From Paenibacillus silvestris (GTDB lineage: Bacteria; Bacillota; Bacilli; Paenibacillales; NBRC-103111): a DNA stretch of 64,000 bases. Position numbers and translations under genes: made by a program. The DNA is taken from the NCBI RefSeq assembly GCF_009882985.1, contig NZ_WTUZ01000022.1:345055-409054 (forward strand), in the 5' to 3' direction. This document shows, in pieces, positions 17,752 through 26,295 of this stretch (position 1 is its first letter; each line of letters begins with the position of its first letter). Below the pieces are notes generated by a model. That model worked only from the letters and a program-made list of their open reading frames with translations. It did no database searches and was not told the origin of the DNA.

Positions 17752-18621
17752 ATGATTATGACAAGAGGCCATAAAATTTTTAACTTTTTTAATGTTATTC
17801 TGTTGGGAGCTCTCGGACTCAGTATGGTGCTTCCCCTCATCCATATTATTGCGCAATCTTTAAGCAATAACGTCGCGATTAACGCTGGGCAAGTCTCGTT
17901 GTGGCCGGTTGGTTTTACACTTGGCAGCTATAAGCTCATTTTGCAAGATCCGACCATTTGGTTAGGATTTCGAAACAGTGTCATCATTACCGTATTCGGC
18001 ACATTCATTAATTTGTTTATGACAACGACGCTGGCTTATCCGTTATCCAGACCTGAATATTTGTTCCGTAAATCGATTCTGATCATGGTGCTATTTACAC
18101 TCATTTTCAGCGCGCCACTAATCCCGAATTATTTGTTGATAAAGCAGTTAGGTTTGCTAAATACACTCTGGGCTTTAATGCTCCCGATGGCGATTAGTGC
18201 TTTTAATCTATTTGTTATGCGATCATTCTTTCTTAACCTGCCGGTTGAATTGCTGGATTCAGCAAGAATGGACGGTTGCGGCGAGTTCCGGATCTTGTGG
18301 AACATTGTACTGCCGCTTTCCAAGCCCGCTATGGCAACCATGGGTATCATGTATGCAGTTGGACACTGGAATCGCTATGCCGAAGCCGTCTTTTACATCG
18401 ATCACCGAAATTGGATTCCGCTGCAGGTTCGCTTGAGGGAGATTGTATTCACAGATCAGTTCGGTCAATCGGATGTATCGTCCGAATTAATGCTCTTTCT
18501 TTCACCCGAAGGGATCAAAATGGCCGTTATTGTTGTCGCAACGATACCTATTCTTCTTGTCTATCCGTTCCTGCAGAAACATTTTATTCAAGGTATGATG
18601 GTAGGCTCAGTCAAGTCTTAA
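17752..18621 (+). CDS. Sugar ABC transporter permease, LplC/YtcP-like
   Basis: The 289-residue MalG-type permease has an N-terminal helix, ALGLSMVLPLIHIIAQSLS, the EAA-loop region ELLDSARMDGCGEFRILWNIVLPLSKPA, and the C-terminal helix ending in KHFIQGMMVGSVKS, which is typical of LplC/YtcP. AAGGAGGT sits 9 bases before the ATG; the ATG two codons later is an alternative start. It forms the inner-membrane channel with the LplB-like protein just upstream. The binding lipoprotein gene follows after 45 bp with its own ribosome site. Confidence 0.9.
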   Translation: MIMTRGHKIFNFFNVILLGALGLSMVLPLIHIIAQSLSNNVAINAGQVSLWPVGFTLGSYKLILQDPTIWLGFRNSVIITVFGTFINLFMTTTLAYPLSRPEYLFRKSILIMVLFTLIFSAPLIPNYLLIKQLGLLNTLWALMLPMAISAFNLFVMRSFFLNLPVELLDSARMDGCGEFRILWNIVLPLSKPAMATMGIMYAVGHWNRYAEAVFYIDHRNWIPLQVRLREIVFTDQFGQSDVSSELMLFLSPEGIKMAVIVVATIPILLVYPFLQKHFIQGMMVGSVKS

Positions 18622-18666
18622 CCGTATGGAAAAGCATCTAATTTCGATTAGAAAGAAGGGATTCCA

Positions 18667-20241
18667 TTGAAAAAAGTAGCCGTTGTGGCGCTAGCCGCAG
18701 CATTGTCTGCCGGTACGATGGTCGGATGTTCCACGGGAACTACCGAGCCGCAGCAAACCGCTGCGTCTACGGCGACGCCGGAGGCGAAGAAGCAGCCGAC
18801 GAAATTTTCTATTTCATATCCGACGACGACCAACACTGGCTATCACACTCGCGTTGATATTAACAATGACAAATGGGTAAAAAAATTAGAAGAACTGACG
18901 AATACCGACCTCACCTTGAAAGTAACGGAAGTAAGCAAAATGGGTCTTATGTTCGCAAGCAATGACGTGCCCGATGTCGTGGGAAGCTTGGGGACAGCGA
19001 CGGACAAAGCGATGTCAGGCTCCGTAGAAGCGGGCATGTTCATGCCCCTGGATGATTTGCTGAAACAGAATGCTCCGAATTTGATGAAGATGGTACCGAA
19101 GGAAGCTTGGGAAGCTGTCTCGTATAATGGCAAGATATACGGCATTCCCAACTGGTTGAACAATCCCTCCAGGCGTGCCACGTTTATTCGGACCGATCTA
19201 TTGGAGAAGGCGGGATTGCCGGCACCGAAGACGGTTGAAGAGTTTGTGAATGTCCTCCGCAAATTCAAAGATATGGGGGTTAAGTACCCATACGGCGGGC
19301 GTGAAACGTTGAAATATGCGGATACCATCCTCGGTGCATTCGACGTGCTTCCTTATAAAGAACAGTTCGAACTCATAAATGGTCAAGTTGTGCCGAAGTT
19401 TTTCGATGTGGAAAATATGACGAAAGCATTAACCGTCTATAAAACGATGTATGATGAAGGGCTGATGGCTAAGGAATTCGCTACGACCTCATCGACGGAT
19501 TGGTTGAAAAATATTCGTGCCGGCGAGGTAGGGATATGGTCTTCCAATTTGGTCAGCTTAAATGATTTCCGAACGAATATTCCGAACGCTGTGAAAGGCG
19601 CGAAAATCGACGTTATCTCTTCTCCAAAAGGTCCGGATGGCAAAAGTGGCTATCTCATGTATTTACCGGTTACAAGTGCGCATTATATTAACAAAAATGT
19701 AAAGCCTGAGACGGCTGCAGACATCGTGAAATATTTCGATTGGATGTCGTCAGACGAAGCTTATAAGTTCTTCACTTTCGGCATTGAAGGTGATACGTAT
19801 ACAGTGGTCGATGGTAAAATCAAGTATAAAGAACCGACCAACAAAGAAGAACAAGAAGAGCAGGACCATAGGGGCACCTTGCACTCCGCTCATGAAAGCA
19901 CGGTTAACCGTCTGAAGATGGAAACAGATCCGAATGGTCCCTACATTTTGAATGCTTTTGATAACATTCTTGCGCAAGAAGGATTGTCTGGCATTGGCTT
20001 TGCTCCGGATCTGGAGGCAAATAGCAAGTTCCCGGATGCTGCTTCGCCGGGTTCGGATGCAGCTCCGAAAATCATTATGGATCATATGATCAAAATGATT
20101 TATGGCAAAGAGTCCATTGCGGACTGGCCGAAGGTCATCGAAGAGTATAAATCCAAAGGTGGCAATGAAATCATTAAAGAAGCAACCGAGCGTTATCAAA
20201 ATAAAAAGGGCGTTCTGTTCCTTGGAAAAAAATTAGGATGA
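18667..20241 (+). CDS. Extracellular sugar-binding lipoprotein (LplA/YtcQ-like), copy 1
   Basis: The 524-residue family-1 solute-binding protein starts at a TTG preceded by AAAGAAGGG. The signal peptide is KKVAVVALAAALSAGTMVGC with a lipobox ending in Cys21; a Thr/Ala/Pro linker follows. The mature protein has the two-lobe binding fold of the LplA/YtcQ group (SGSVEAGMFMPLDDLL, GKIYGIPNWLNNPSRRATFIRTDLLEKAGL). It would present oligosaccharide to the two upstream permeases. A close paralogue follows at 20367, with conserved stretches throughout (for example DVLPYK and VVPKFFDVEN), showing a tandem duplication. Confidence 0.9.
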   Translation: MKKVAVVALAAALSAGTMVGCSTGTTEPQQTAASTATPEAKKQPTKFSISYPTTTNTGYHTRVDINNDKWVKKLEELTNTDLTLKVTEVSKMGLMFASNDVPDVVGSLGTATDKAMSGSVEAGMFMPLDDLLKQNAPNLMKMVPKEAWEAVSYNGKIYGIPNWLNNPSRRATFIRTDLLEKAGLPAPKTVEEFVNVLRKFKDMGVKYPYGGRETLKYADTILGAFDVLPYKEQFELINGQVVPKFFDVENMTKALTVYKTMYDEGLMAKEFATTSSTDWLKNIRAGEVGIWSSNLVSLNDFRTNIPNAVKGAKIDVISSPKGPDGKSGYLMYLPVTSAHYINKNVKPETAADIVKYFDWMSSDEAYKFFTFGIEGDTYTVVDGKIKYKEPTNKEEQEEQDHRGTLHSAHESTVNRLKMETDPNGPYILNAFDNILAQEGLSGIGFAPDLEANSKFPDAASPGSDAAPKIIMDHMIKMIYGKESIADWPKVIEEYKSKGGNEIIKEATERYQNKKGVLFLGKKLG

Positions 20242-20254
20242 CCCCTTGGCAATC

Positions 20255-20316
20255 GTATAAAATGACATAGCTCCTTAAATTTATACATTCAGAAAATGAT
20301 AAGCAGTCGTTATGAT
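20255..20316 (+). promoter_or_regulatory. Promoter P3 with shared A-rich activator box (second binding protein)
   Basis: GTATAAAATGACATA begins at 20255 and TATGAT lies at 20311-20316, 56 bp apart. CTTAAATTTATAC between them matches the second block of P4 (CTTAATTTTATCC). It lies between the two binding-protein genes, so copy 2 has its own promoter. Confidence 0.65.
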
Positions 20317-20366
20317 AACACTGAGCAGTGAAACCGCTTGCAAAAAAGCTAGAAAGAAGGGGTTAT

Positions 20367-21941
20367 ATGAAAAAAACGATTAGTCTCACTCTTGCTGTCA
20401 TCATGGCAGCATCCGCACTTACCGCTTGTTCAACAGATAGCAAAGTAGCGGAAAAAGCGTCGTCACAGCCGTCTACAGATGCGAAGAAAGCACCGGCGAA
20501 ATTCTCTATCCTGTTCCCGACGACAGTCAGTACTGGCTATCATACTCGTGTGCCGGATTTGAACAAGGACAAATGGGTATTGAAGCTTGAGCAGCTAACC
20601 AACACCGATCTGGACGTCAAAGTGATGGAGGATGCCAAATTCGGCGTCATGTTCGCAAGTAACGACATCCCGGATGTCGTCGGTAGTATTGGCGGTCCCG
20701 GCAGCAAATCGATGTCCGGTTCTGTTGAGAATGGTGTATTCATGCCACTGGATGATCTGCTGAAACAGTATGCTCCGAATTTGATGAAGTCGATTCCGAA
20801 AGCAGCTTGGGATAGCGTTTCGTATGAGGGCAAAATTTATGGGGTGCCAGAATTTTTGAGCAATCCTTCCCGCCGTTCGACCTACATTCGTACGGATCTG
20901 CTGGAGAAGGCAGGGCTTCAAGCGCCGAAAACCGTTGATGAATTCCTGAATGTGCTGCGGGCGTTCAAGAAGCTTGGCGTCGAGAACCCGTATCAGATGA
21001 GGGAGAACTTCAAGTATGCGGACGTTATCCTGGGAGCATTCGACGTGCTGCCGTACAAGGATCAATTTGAACTGGTGAATGGTCAGGTTGTTCCGAAATT
21101 TTTCGATGTAGAAAATGTGCAAAAAGCGCTTACGACTTATAAAACGATGTACGATGAAGGCTTGATTCCAAAGGAATTCGCTACAATTTCCTCAACAGAT
21201 TTCTCCAAAAATATTGAGTCAGGCAAAGCCGGTATCTGGTCGCAGAATGCTTCAGGCTTGCCGGGTTACCGGACGAAAATTCAACAAGCTGTTCCAGGGT
21301 CCAAGGTTGAAATCGTAGGTTCACCGAAAGGTCCGGAAGGAAAAGGCGGATACTTCTACTACGCGCCAGTCATTCGTACCTTCTTCATTAACAAAAATGT
21401 GAAGCAGGAAACAGCCATAAACATCATTAAATTCTTCGATTGGATGATTACGCCAGAAGCTGAAACTTTCTTCACTTTCGGAATTGAAGGAGATACGTAC
21501 ACCAAGGACGCAAGCGGCAACATCAACTATAAGTTCCCGACGACCAAGGAAGAAACAGATGAAGAAGGTTTCCGCAGCGGAACGATGTGGGCGGTGCATG
21601 ACTCCACTTACAATAAACCAAGATTGCTGCTCAACGAAGATGGCAAAGCCACTTTGAAAGCATTTGATGAGGTGTTAACGAAGGAAGGGCTGCCTGGTAT
21701 TGGCTTCTATCCGGATTTGAGCACATTCTCGAAATTCCCGGATCTTGCGGCGCCGCAACCGGATGTTGGTCCCAAAATTATCGTTGATCATATGATTAAA
21801 ATGATTTATGGCAAAGAACCAATTACCGATTGGCCGAAAGTCATTGAAGAGTATAAGTCCAAAGGCGGTAACGAAATTATTAAAGAAGCGACGGATCGTT
21901 GGAACAAGAAGCAAGGCGCAATTATGATTGATATCAAATAA
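20367..21941 (+). CDS. Extracellular sugar-binding lipoprotein (LplA/YtcQ-like), copy 2
   Basis: The 524-residue protein is exactly as long as copy 1 and clearly homologous along its whole length. The signal peptide KKTISLTLAVIMAASALTAC gives lipidated Cys21. An in-frame GTG at 20328 exists, but GAAAGAAGGGG directly before the ATG at 20367 identifies the true start. The differences from copy 1 are spread over binding-cleft segments (for example NWLNN versus EFLSN, GGRETLKYAD versus QMRENFKYAD), so the two may bind different oligosaccharides or lengths for one permease pair. It is monocistronic, between promoter P3 and a strong terminator. Confidence 0.9.
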   Translation: MKKTISLTLAVIMAASALTACSTDSKVAEKASSQPSTDAKKAPAKFSILFPTTVSTGYHTRVPDLNKDKWVLKLEQLTNTDLDVKVMEDAKFGVMFASNDIPDVVGSIGGPGSKSMSGSVENGVFMPLDDLLKQYAPNLMKSIPKAAWDSVSYEGKIYGVPEFLSNPSRRSTYIRTDLLEKAGLQAPKTVDEFLNVLRAFKKLGVENPYQMRENFKYADVILGAFDVLPYKDQFELVNGQVVPKFFDVENVQKALTTYKTMYDEGLIPKEFATISSTDFSKNIESGKAGIWSQNASGLPGYRTKIQQAVPGSKVEIVGSPKGPEGKGGYFYYAPVIRTFFINKNVKQETAINIIKFFDWMITPEAETFFTFGIEGDTYTKDASGNINYKFPTTKEETDEEGFRSGTMWAVHDSTYNKPRLLLNEDGKATLKAFDEVLTKEGLPGIGFYPDLSTFSKFPDLAAPQPDVGPKIIVDHMIKMIYGKEPITDWPKVIEEYKSKGGNEIIKEATDRWNKKQGAIMIDIK

Positions 21942-21959
21942 GGGTTGTAACGAGAAAAG

Positions 21960-21998
21960 TATCCTTCAGTAGAGCAATCTGCTGCAGGATATTTTTTT
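21960..21998 (+). terminator. Rho-independent terminator after binding protein 2
   Basis: TATCCT (21960-21965) pairs with AGGATA (21986-21991); CAGTAGA with TCTGCTG extends the stem, and seven T residues follow. Confidence 0.85.
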
Positions 21999-22012
21999 CA
22001 TAGGTAGAAATC

Positions 22013-22073
22013 GTAAAAAATGACATACGATCTTAATTTTATCCTTTCTGATTGACGGATTAATTTCTATAAT
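22013..22073 (+). promoter_or_regulatory. Promoter P4 with shared A-rich activator box (dehydrogenase-GH31-regulator operon)
   Basis: GTAAAAAATGACATA begins at 22013 and a perfect TATAAT lies at 22068-22073, 55 bp downstream. A second AT block, TTAATTTTATCC, follows the box by about 20 bp. Because this promoter leads to the response-regulator gene, it implies autoregulation. Confidence 0.7.
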
Positions 22074-22107
22074 GAAGGCAACGAAATGATGGAGAGGTGT
22101 GTTGCGT

Positions 22108-23070
22108 GTGAAAGCGATATTGGTAGGGTTAGGCTCGGCAGGATTCAGCTGGTATAAGCGTCTGCGAGATCAAGGTTTATTGGCAGCCGTTGTTGAAGTG
22201 GATGCAGCGATGAAAGAGAAAATGCAGAATGATCCTTTTCCCTTCTACACATCATTAGAGGAAGCTTTGCAGCAGGAAGAGGCGGATTTTCTTGTCAATG
22301 TAACTTCTCCAATGGTGCACACCGTGGTGAATCATGCAGCATTTGACCGTAAACTGGCGGTTTTATGTGAAAAACCGATTTCTTTTGATTACGAAGAATC
22401 CATGGAGGTTGTGGCTCGTGCAGAACGAGAAAAGCTGCCTTTCATGATTGCCGAAAATTACCGCAGGATGACGCATATACGCAAAATGAAACAGCTGCTG
22501 GACGAGGGCGTTATCGGCAGCCTGTCCTCTATGGATGTACAGTTTTACAGATATCACAACGTCCAAAGAAGATATACGGTCAGCATTCTGGATGACATTG
22601 GTGTTCACCACTTTGATTTGCTTCGTTATTTTAGCGGAAGAGAAGGCAAAACGGTGCAGGCGAAGCTGTATAACCCGATCAATGCGTGGGAGCAAGACGG
22701 CGCCATTATTAATGCTTATGCATTCTTAGAAATGGATAACGGTATTACGGCTTCGTATAACGCCTCCATTTCGGCTAGGGGCACTGAGACGCCATGGAGC
22801 GGGAATTGGCGATTGGAAGGCACGGAGGGTGCCATTGAATTCATCGGTAAGGAGATTCGCGTCATTCGGGACGGGGAGGTTCAGCTGATTGAAGATTACA
22901 GCGGCATTGATGTAACCGATACACTTGCTGAGTTCCTGGCTTCACTGCGTGAAGGGCGGGAGTCGGAGTCAAGCGGCAGGGATTATTTGAAAACGCAGGC
23001 TCTTGTGCATTACGCCAAACTGGCCAGCAGTTCCGGTCAGACTTACGCCATTGATGTTCCAACATTATAG
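22108..23070 (+). CDS. Gfo/Idh/MocA family oxidoreductase
   Basis: The protein of about 320 residues has an N-terminal Rossmann fold (VKAILVGLGSAGFSWYKRL), the family EKP motif in VLCEKPISFDYEES, and the C-terminal alpha/beta domain with ILDDIGVHHFDLLRYFSG carrying the usual catalytic His. Such enzymes oxidise or epimerise sugars and cyclitols with NAD(P). Possible starts are GTG 22099, TTG 22102 and GTG 22108. GGAGAGG ends at 22097, too close for the first, so 22108 is preferred. It is followed directly by the GH31 gene and is the first gene after promoter P4. The substrate is not known, although a galactose or uronate derivative fits the neighbours. Confidence 0.85.
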   Translation: MKAILVGLGSAGFSWYKRLRDQGLLAAVVEVDAAMKEKMQNDPFPFYTSLEEALQQEEADFLVNVTSPMVHTVVNHAAFDRKLAVLCEKPISFDYEESMEVVARAEREKLPFMIAENYRRMTHIRKMKQLLDEGVIGSLSSMDVQFYRYHNVQRRYTVSILDDIGVHHFDLLRYFSGREGKTVQAKLYNPINAWEQDGAIINAYAFLEMDNGITASYNASISARGTETPWSGNWRLEGTEGAIEFIGKEIRVIRDGEVQLIEDYSGIDVTDTLAEFLASLREGRESESSGRDYLKTQALVHYAKLASSSGQTYAIDVPTL

Positions 23071-23088
23071 ATGAATGGGGATTCGAGC

Positions 23089-25227
23089 ATGCTGACTAAT
23101 CATTGGGAGCAAACAGCGACTGGGATATGGCGTTTGACAATTAGAGAGCCTGAGGGGATCACCCCGTTAACTTGGATGGGGGTAACACCTAAGGATGAGG
23201 TTTTGCAGCAAATGCCGCAGGTAGAGCCGCCTTTGGCCTGGGATCGTATTCAGCTTGAGGAAGCAGGACGGAACTTCATGCTGTCTTTTCCGCTGAACCC
23301 AACCGAGAAGCTATATGGGACAGGCCTTCAGTTGCTGCGCATGAATCAACGCGGAAGAACCCGCTATTTGCGTGTAAACAGCGATCCTAAGCAGGATACG
23401 GGTGAAACACATGCGCCCGTTCCATTTTATGTGAGCGATCAGGGGTATGGTGTCTGGGTGGATACGTCACGAATCGTAACGATGCATCTCGGCTCATCTT
23501 TGAAGCAAGAGGATACGCGGCTTGAAGAAATTCGTGATCGCAATACGGATAAGGGATGGAAAGCGACGCCGGTGGCTTCTCGGGTGGAAATCCAGATTCC
23601 TGCCGAAGGTGCAGTCGTCTATTTATTTGGCGGGCCTACCCTTTCGGATGTGGTAGCTAGATACAATTTAATGTGCGGCGGAGGCGTCTTGCCTCCCAAA
23701 TGGGGACTAGGTTTCTGGCACCGCGTCCCGACACTATATAGCGATCAGCAAGTGCTTGATGAAGCCGAGCAGTTCCGTCTTCACGATATTCCTTGCGATG
23801 TCATCGGACTGGAGCCTGGCTGGCATAGCCACAGCTATCCTGTCACCTATGAATGGGAGAAAAGCCGGTTCCCTGATCCAGCCAGCTTCGTAGATGAACT
23901 GGCGCACAAGGGCTTCCGCGTGAACCTCTGGGAGCATCCATACGTTTCGCCGCAGAGCGAAATGTATGCCGATCTGCAGCCGCTTTCGGGGACCCATACG
24001 GTGTGGGGCGGGCTTGCGCCGGATTACTCGTTGCCAGAGGCGGCAGCACTCTACAAAAAGCAGCATGAGGAACAGCATATCCAAATCGGGGTCTCTGGGT
24101 ACAAGCTGGATGAATGCGATGGCAGTGAATTGACGAACAATTCCTGGATGTTCCCGGCACATGCTATGTTCCCATCAGGTCTAGATGGCGAGCAGATGAG
24201 ACAGATGTATGGGTTAATGTTTCAAAAAATGACGGCAGATCTGTTCCGAAGCCAAAACCGCCGAACGTACGGACTAGTCAGAGCCTCGAATGGTGCGGCC
24301 TCGACGATGCCTTATGTCCTGTACTCGGATTTATATGACCATAAGCAGTTTATTCGGGGCATCTGCAGCTCCTCTTTCAGCGGTCTGTTGTGGACACCGG
24401 AGGTTCGCAGAGCGAGAAATGCCGAAGATTGGGTTCGGCGGATGCAAACCGTCTGTTTCTCGCCGATGGCTATGCTGAATGCATGGGGAGACGGGACGAA
24501 ACCATGGTCCTTCCCTGAGGTAGAGGGCACCGTGCGGCATTATATCAAGCTGCGGATGAAACTTCTGCCGTATTTGTATACCGCTTTTGCCGTTTATCGC
24601 GAGCAGGGAATTCCGCCATTTCGGGCGATGCCGTTTGTTATGACGCCAGCTGAGATTGCCGGTGCTGAAGCCAAATTAGCGGCAAATGAGCAGCAGCATT
24701 TGAATACGACAGATGGCGCATACGGCAAGAAGAAGGCGAGAGAATGGGACGACCAATACATGGTCGGTGATGCGCTGCTTGTAGCTCCTTTGGTTGAGGG
24801 TGAAACAGAGCGTGAGGTGCTTCTGCCAGCTGGCATTTGGTATGGATTGGAGACTGGGGAGCGGTATACCGGTGGCTGTGTGATCCGGGTGCAGGCGGGC
24901 CTTGAACATATCCCGGTTTTCGTTAAAAGCGGCTCCATCCTTCCTATGATGAGTGCGCTTTCGCATGTTCCGGCAGCTGGGACGCCTACGGCGATTGAAT
25001 TGGTGCATTTTGGAACCGAACCTGGTACAGCAAGACTTTATGAGGATGATGGCGAAACCTTTGACTACGAGCAAGGCAAGTGCAGTTGGTTCAATCTGGC
25101 TGTCACAGTAGATCAAGATGGGAATTATACCGGTGCTTGGACAGGAGATAACGATCAATCGTCATCGTATGTTGGCGTCACTTGGCGGTTCGCGCAAACG
25201 CGTTTGTTGATGAACGAGCAGCGGTGA
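23089..25227 (+). CDS. GH31 family glycosidase with atypical catalytic signature
   Basis: At about 712 residues it matches GH31: N-terminal beta-sandwich (FPLNPTEKLYGTGLQLLRMNQRG), GLGFWHRVPTLYSDQQVLDEAEQFR at the barrel start, and the C-terminal beta domains (VKSGSILPMM, RLYEDDGETFDYE). The nucleophile segment reads YKLDECDG (Asp near 341) instead of the usual KxDFGE, and the acid/base region YVLYSDLYDH replaces WSGD while keeping the Asp. The family includes alpha-glucosidases, alpha-xylosidases and alpha-galactosidases; this variant points away from simple alpha-glucosidase. ATG 23071 has no ribosome site; ATG 23089 has TGGGGA upstream. It has no signal peptide. The activity is unresolved. 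Confidence 0.82.
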   Translation: MLTNHWEQTATGIWRLTIREPEGITPLTWMGVTPKDEVLQQMPQVEPPLAWDRIQLEEAGRNFMLSFPLNPTEKLYGTGLQLLRMNQRGRTRYLRVNSDPKQDTGETHAPVPFYVSDQGYGVWVDTSRIVTMHLGSSLKQEDTRLEEIRDRNTDKGWKATPVASRVEIQIPAEGAVVYLFGGPTLSDVVARYNLMCGGGVLPPKWGLGFWHRVPTLYSDQQVLDEAEQFRLHDIPCDVIGLEPGWHSHSYPVTYEWEKSRFPDPASFVDELAHKGFRVNLWEHPYVSPQSEMYADLQPLSGTHTVWGGLAPDYSLPEAAALYKKQHEEQHIQIGVSGYKLDECDGSELTNNSWMFPAHAMFPSGLDGEQMRQMYGLMFQKMTADLFRSQNRRTYGLVRASNGAASTMPYVLYSDLYDHKQFIRGICSSSFSGLLWTPEVRRARNAEDWVRRMQTVCFSPMAMLNAWGDGTKPWSFPEVEGTVRHYIKLRMKLLPYLYTAFAVYREQGIPPFRAMPFVMTPAEIAGAEAKLAANEQQHLNTTDGAYGKKKAREWDDQYMVGDALLVAPLVEGETEREVLLPAGIWYGLETGERYTGGCVIRVQAGLEHIPVFVKSGSILPMMSALSHVPAAGTPTAIELVHFGTEPGTARLYEDDGETFDYEQGKCSWFNLAVTVDQDGNYTGAWTGDNDQSSSYVGVTWRFAQTRLLMNEQR

Positions 25228-25275
25228 GTTATCATAATTGGATTAGCAGCGCAGAGAGCATGAGGAGGTCTGGAC

Positions 25276-26295
25276 ATGCACGTATTGATCGTAGACGATG
25301 AACCTGTTATTCGCAGAGGAATGGTAAAAATGGCGGAACTGTACACCCCCGCTTTCTCCAAAATTCAGACGGCCGAGAACGGCGAGGCTGCTTTGGAGCA
25401 AATTCGGGCGTCAGAGCCTGATCTGGTGTTGACGGATGTTCGCATGCCCAAAATGGACGGACTGGAATTATGCAAAATTATTCATGAGGAGTTTCCTCAT
25501 ATCAAAACCGTTGTCATATCCGGTTACAATGACTTTGAATATGCACAAAAAAGTATGAATTACGGCGTTAGACATTATTTATTGAAACCGGCGACCAAAA
25601 GCGATGTCCATGACATGCTGGATCAACTGATCAAGAAACCGAAACACGGTTATTTATCGCCTTCCCGTTATATTGAGTGGATCGATCAGATGGAACAGCA
25701 AATATGGGCGTTACAGATGGAGGAATTCAGGAATCTCATCATAGGCTGGCGCGAATATTGCCTGTCGGCGAATATCTCGCTAGCCCAGCTGAAAGAGCTG
25801 CTGGATGATTGCAATGCGCTTCTTGTGAAACGCTTTCAAGCGCGCCATTTCTCACCTGCGTCCGTACCTGCTCATCTGCAGGCGGATAATGTGAAAGAGG
25901 CGCTAGACGCGTTTGAGAAGGGGCTTTTGAACATGATCAGCGGGCTGCAATCCGTCCGCAGCGGTCATTTCAAAGATCCGATGGAAGAAGCCAAGGCGTA
26001 TATCGACAGCCGGCTGTCAGAGGATATTTCTTTGGATCAAGTCGCTGCTATGGTTGGATTAACGCCGACGTATTTCAGCTCGCTTTTCAAAAAAATCACG
26101 CAAGAGACCTTTGTCCAATACCGGATTAACAAACGAATGACGAAGGCGAAAGAAATGCTGTCCGCACCACATGTTCGAATCGTTGATGTTGCTGCGGATG
26201 TCGGGTATGACGATTACCCCCATTTTACCAAAACTTTTAAAAAAATTGTCGGCGTTTCCCCGACGGAATACCGCGCCAGTTTAGGTATCAAATGA
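25276..26295 (+). CDS. AraC-type response regulator (YesN-like)
   Basis: The 339-residue protein has an N-terminal receiver domain (DDE at residues 7-9, phosphorylated Asp54 in LTDVRMPKMDG, Lys104 in LLKPA) and a C-terminal AraC double helix-turn-helix (about 237-336: ISLDQVAAMVGLTPTYFSSLFKK, then VAADVGYDDYPHFTKTFKK). This is the YesN architecture that regulates carbohydrate uptake genes in Bacillota. GAGGAGG precedes the ATG. The stop overlaps the kinase start (ATGA). It is the best candidate to bind the A-rich boxes at 7104, 16661, 20255 and 22013. Confidence 0.92.
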   Translation: MHVLIVDDEPVIRRGMVKMAELYTPAFSKIQTAENGEAALEQIRASEPDLVLTDVRMPKMDGLELCKIIHEEFPHIKTVVISGYNDFEYAQKSMNYGVRHYLLKPATKSDVHDMLDQLIKKPKHGYLSPSRYIEWIDQMEQQIWALQMEEFRNLIIGWREYCLSANISLAQLKELLDDCNALLVKRFQARHFSPASVPAHLQADNVKEALDAFEKGLLNMISGLQSVRSGHFKDPMEEAKAYIDSRLSEDISLDQVAAMVGLTPTYFSSLFKKITQETFVQYRINKRMTKAKEMLSAPHVRIVDVAADVGYDDYPHFTKTFKKIVGVSPTEYRASLGIK

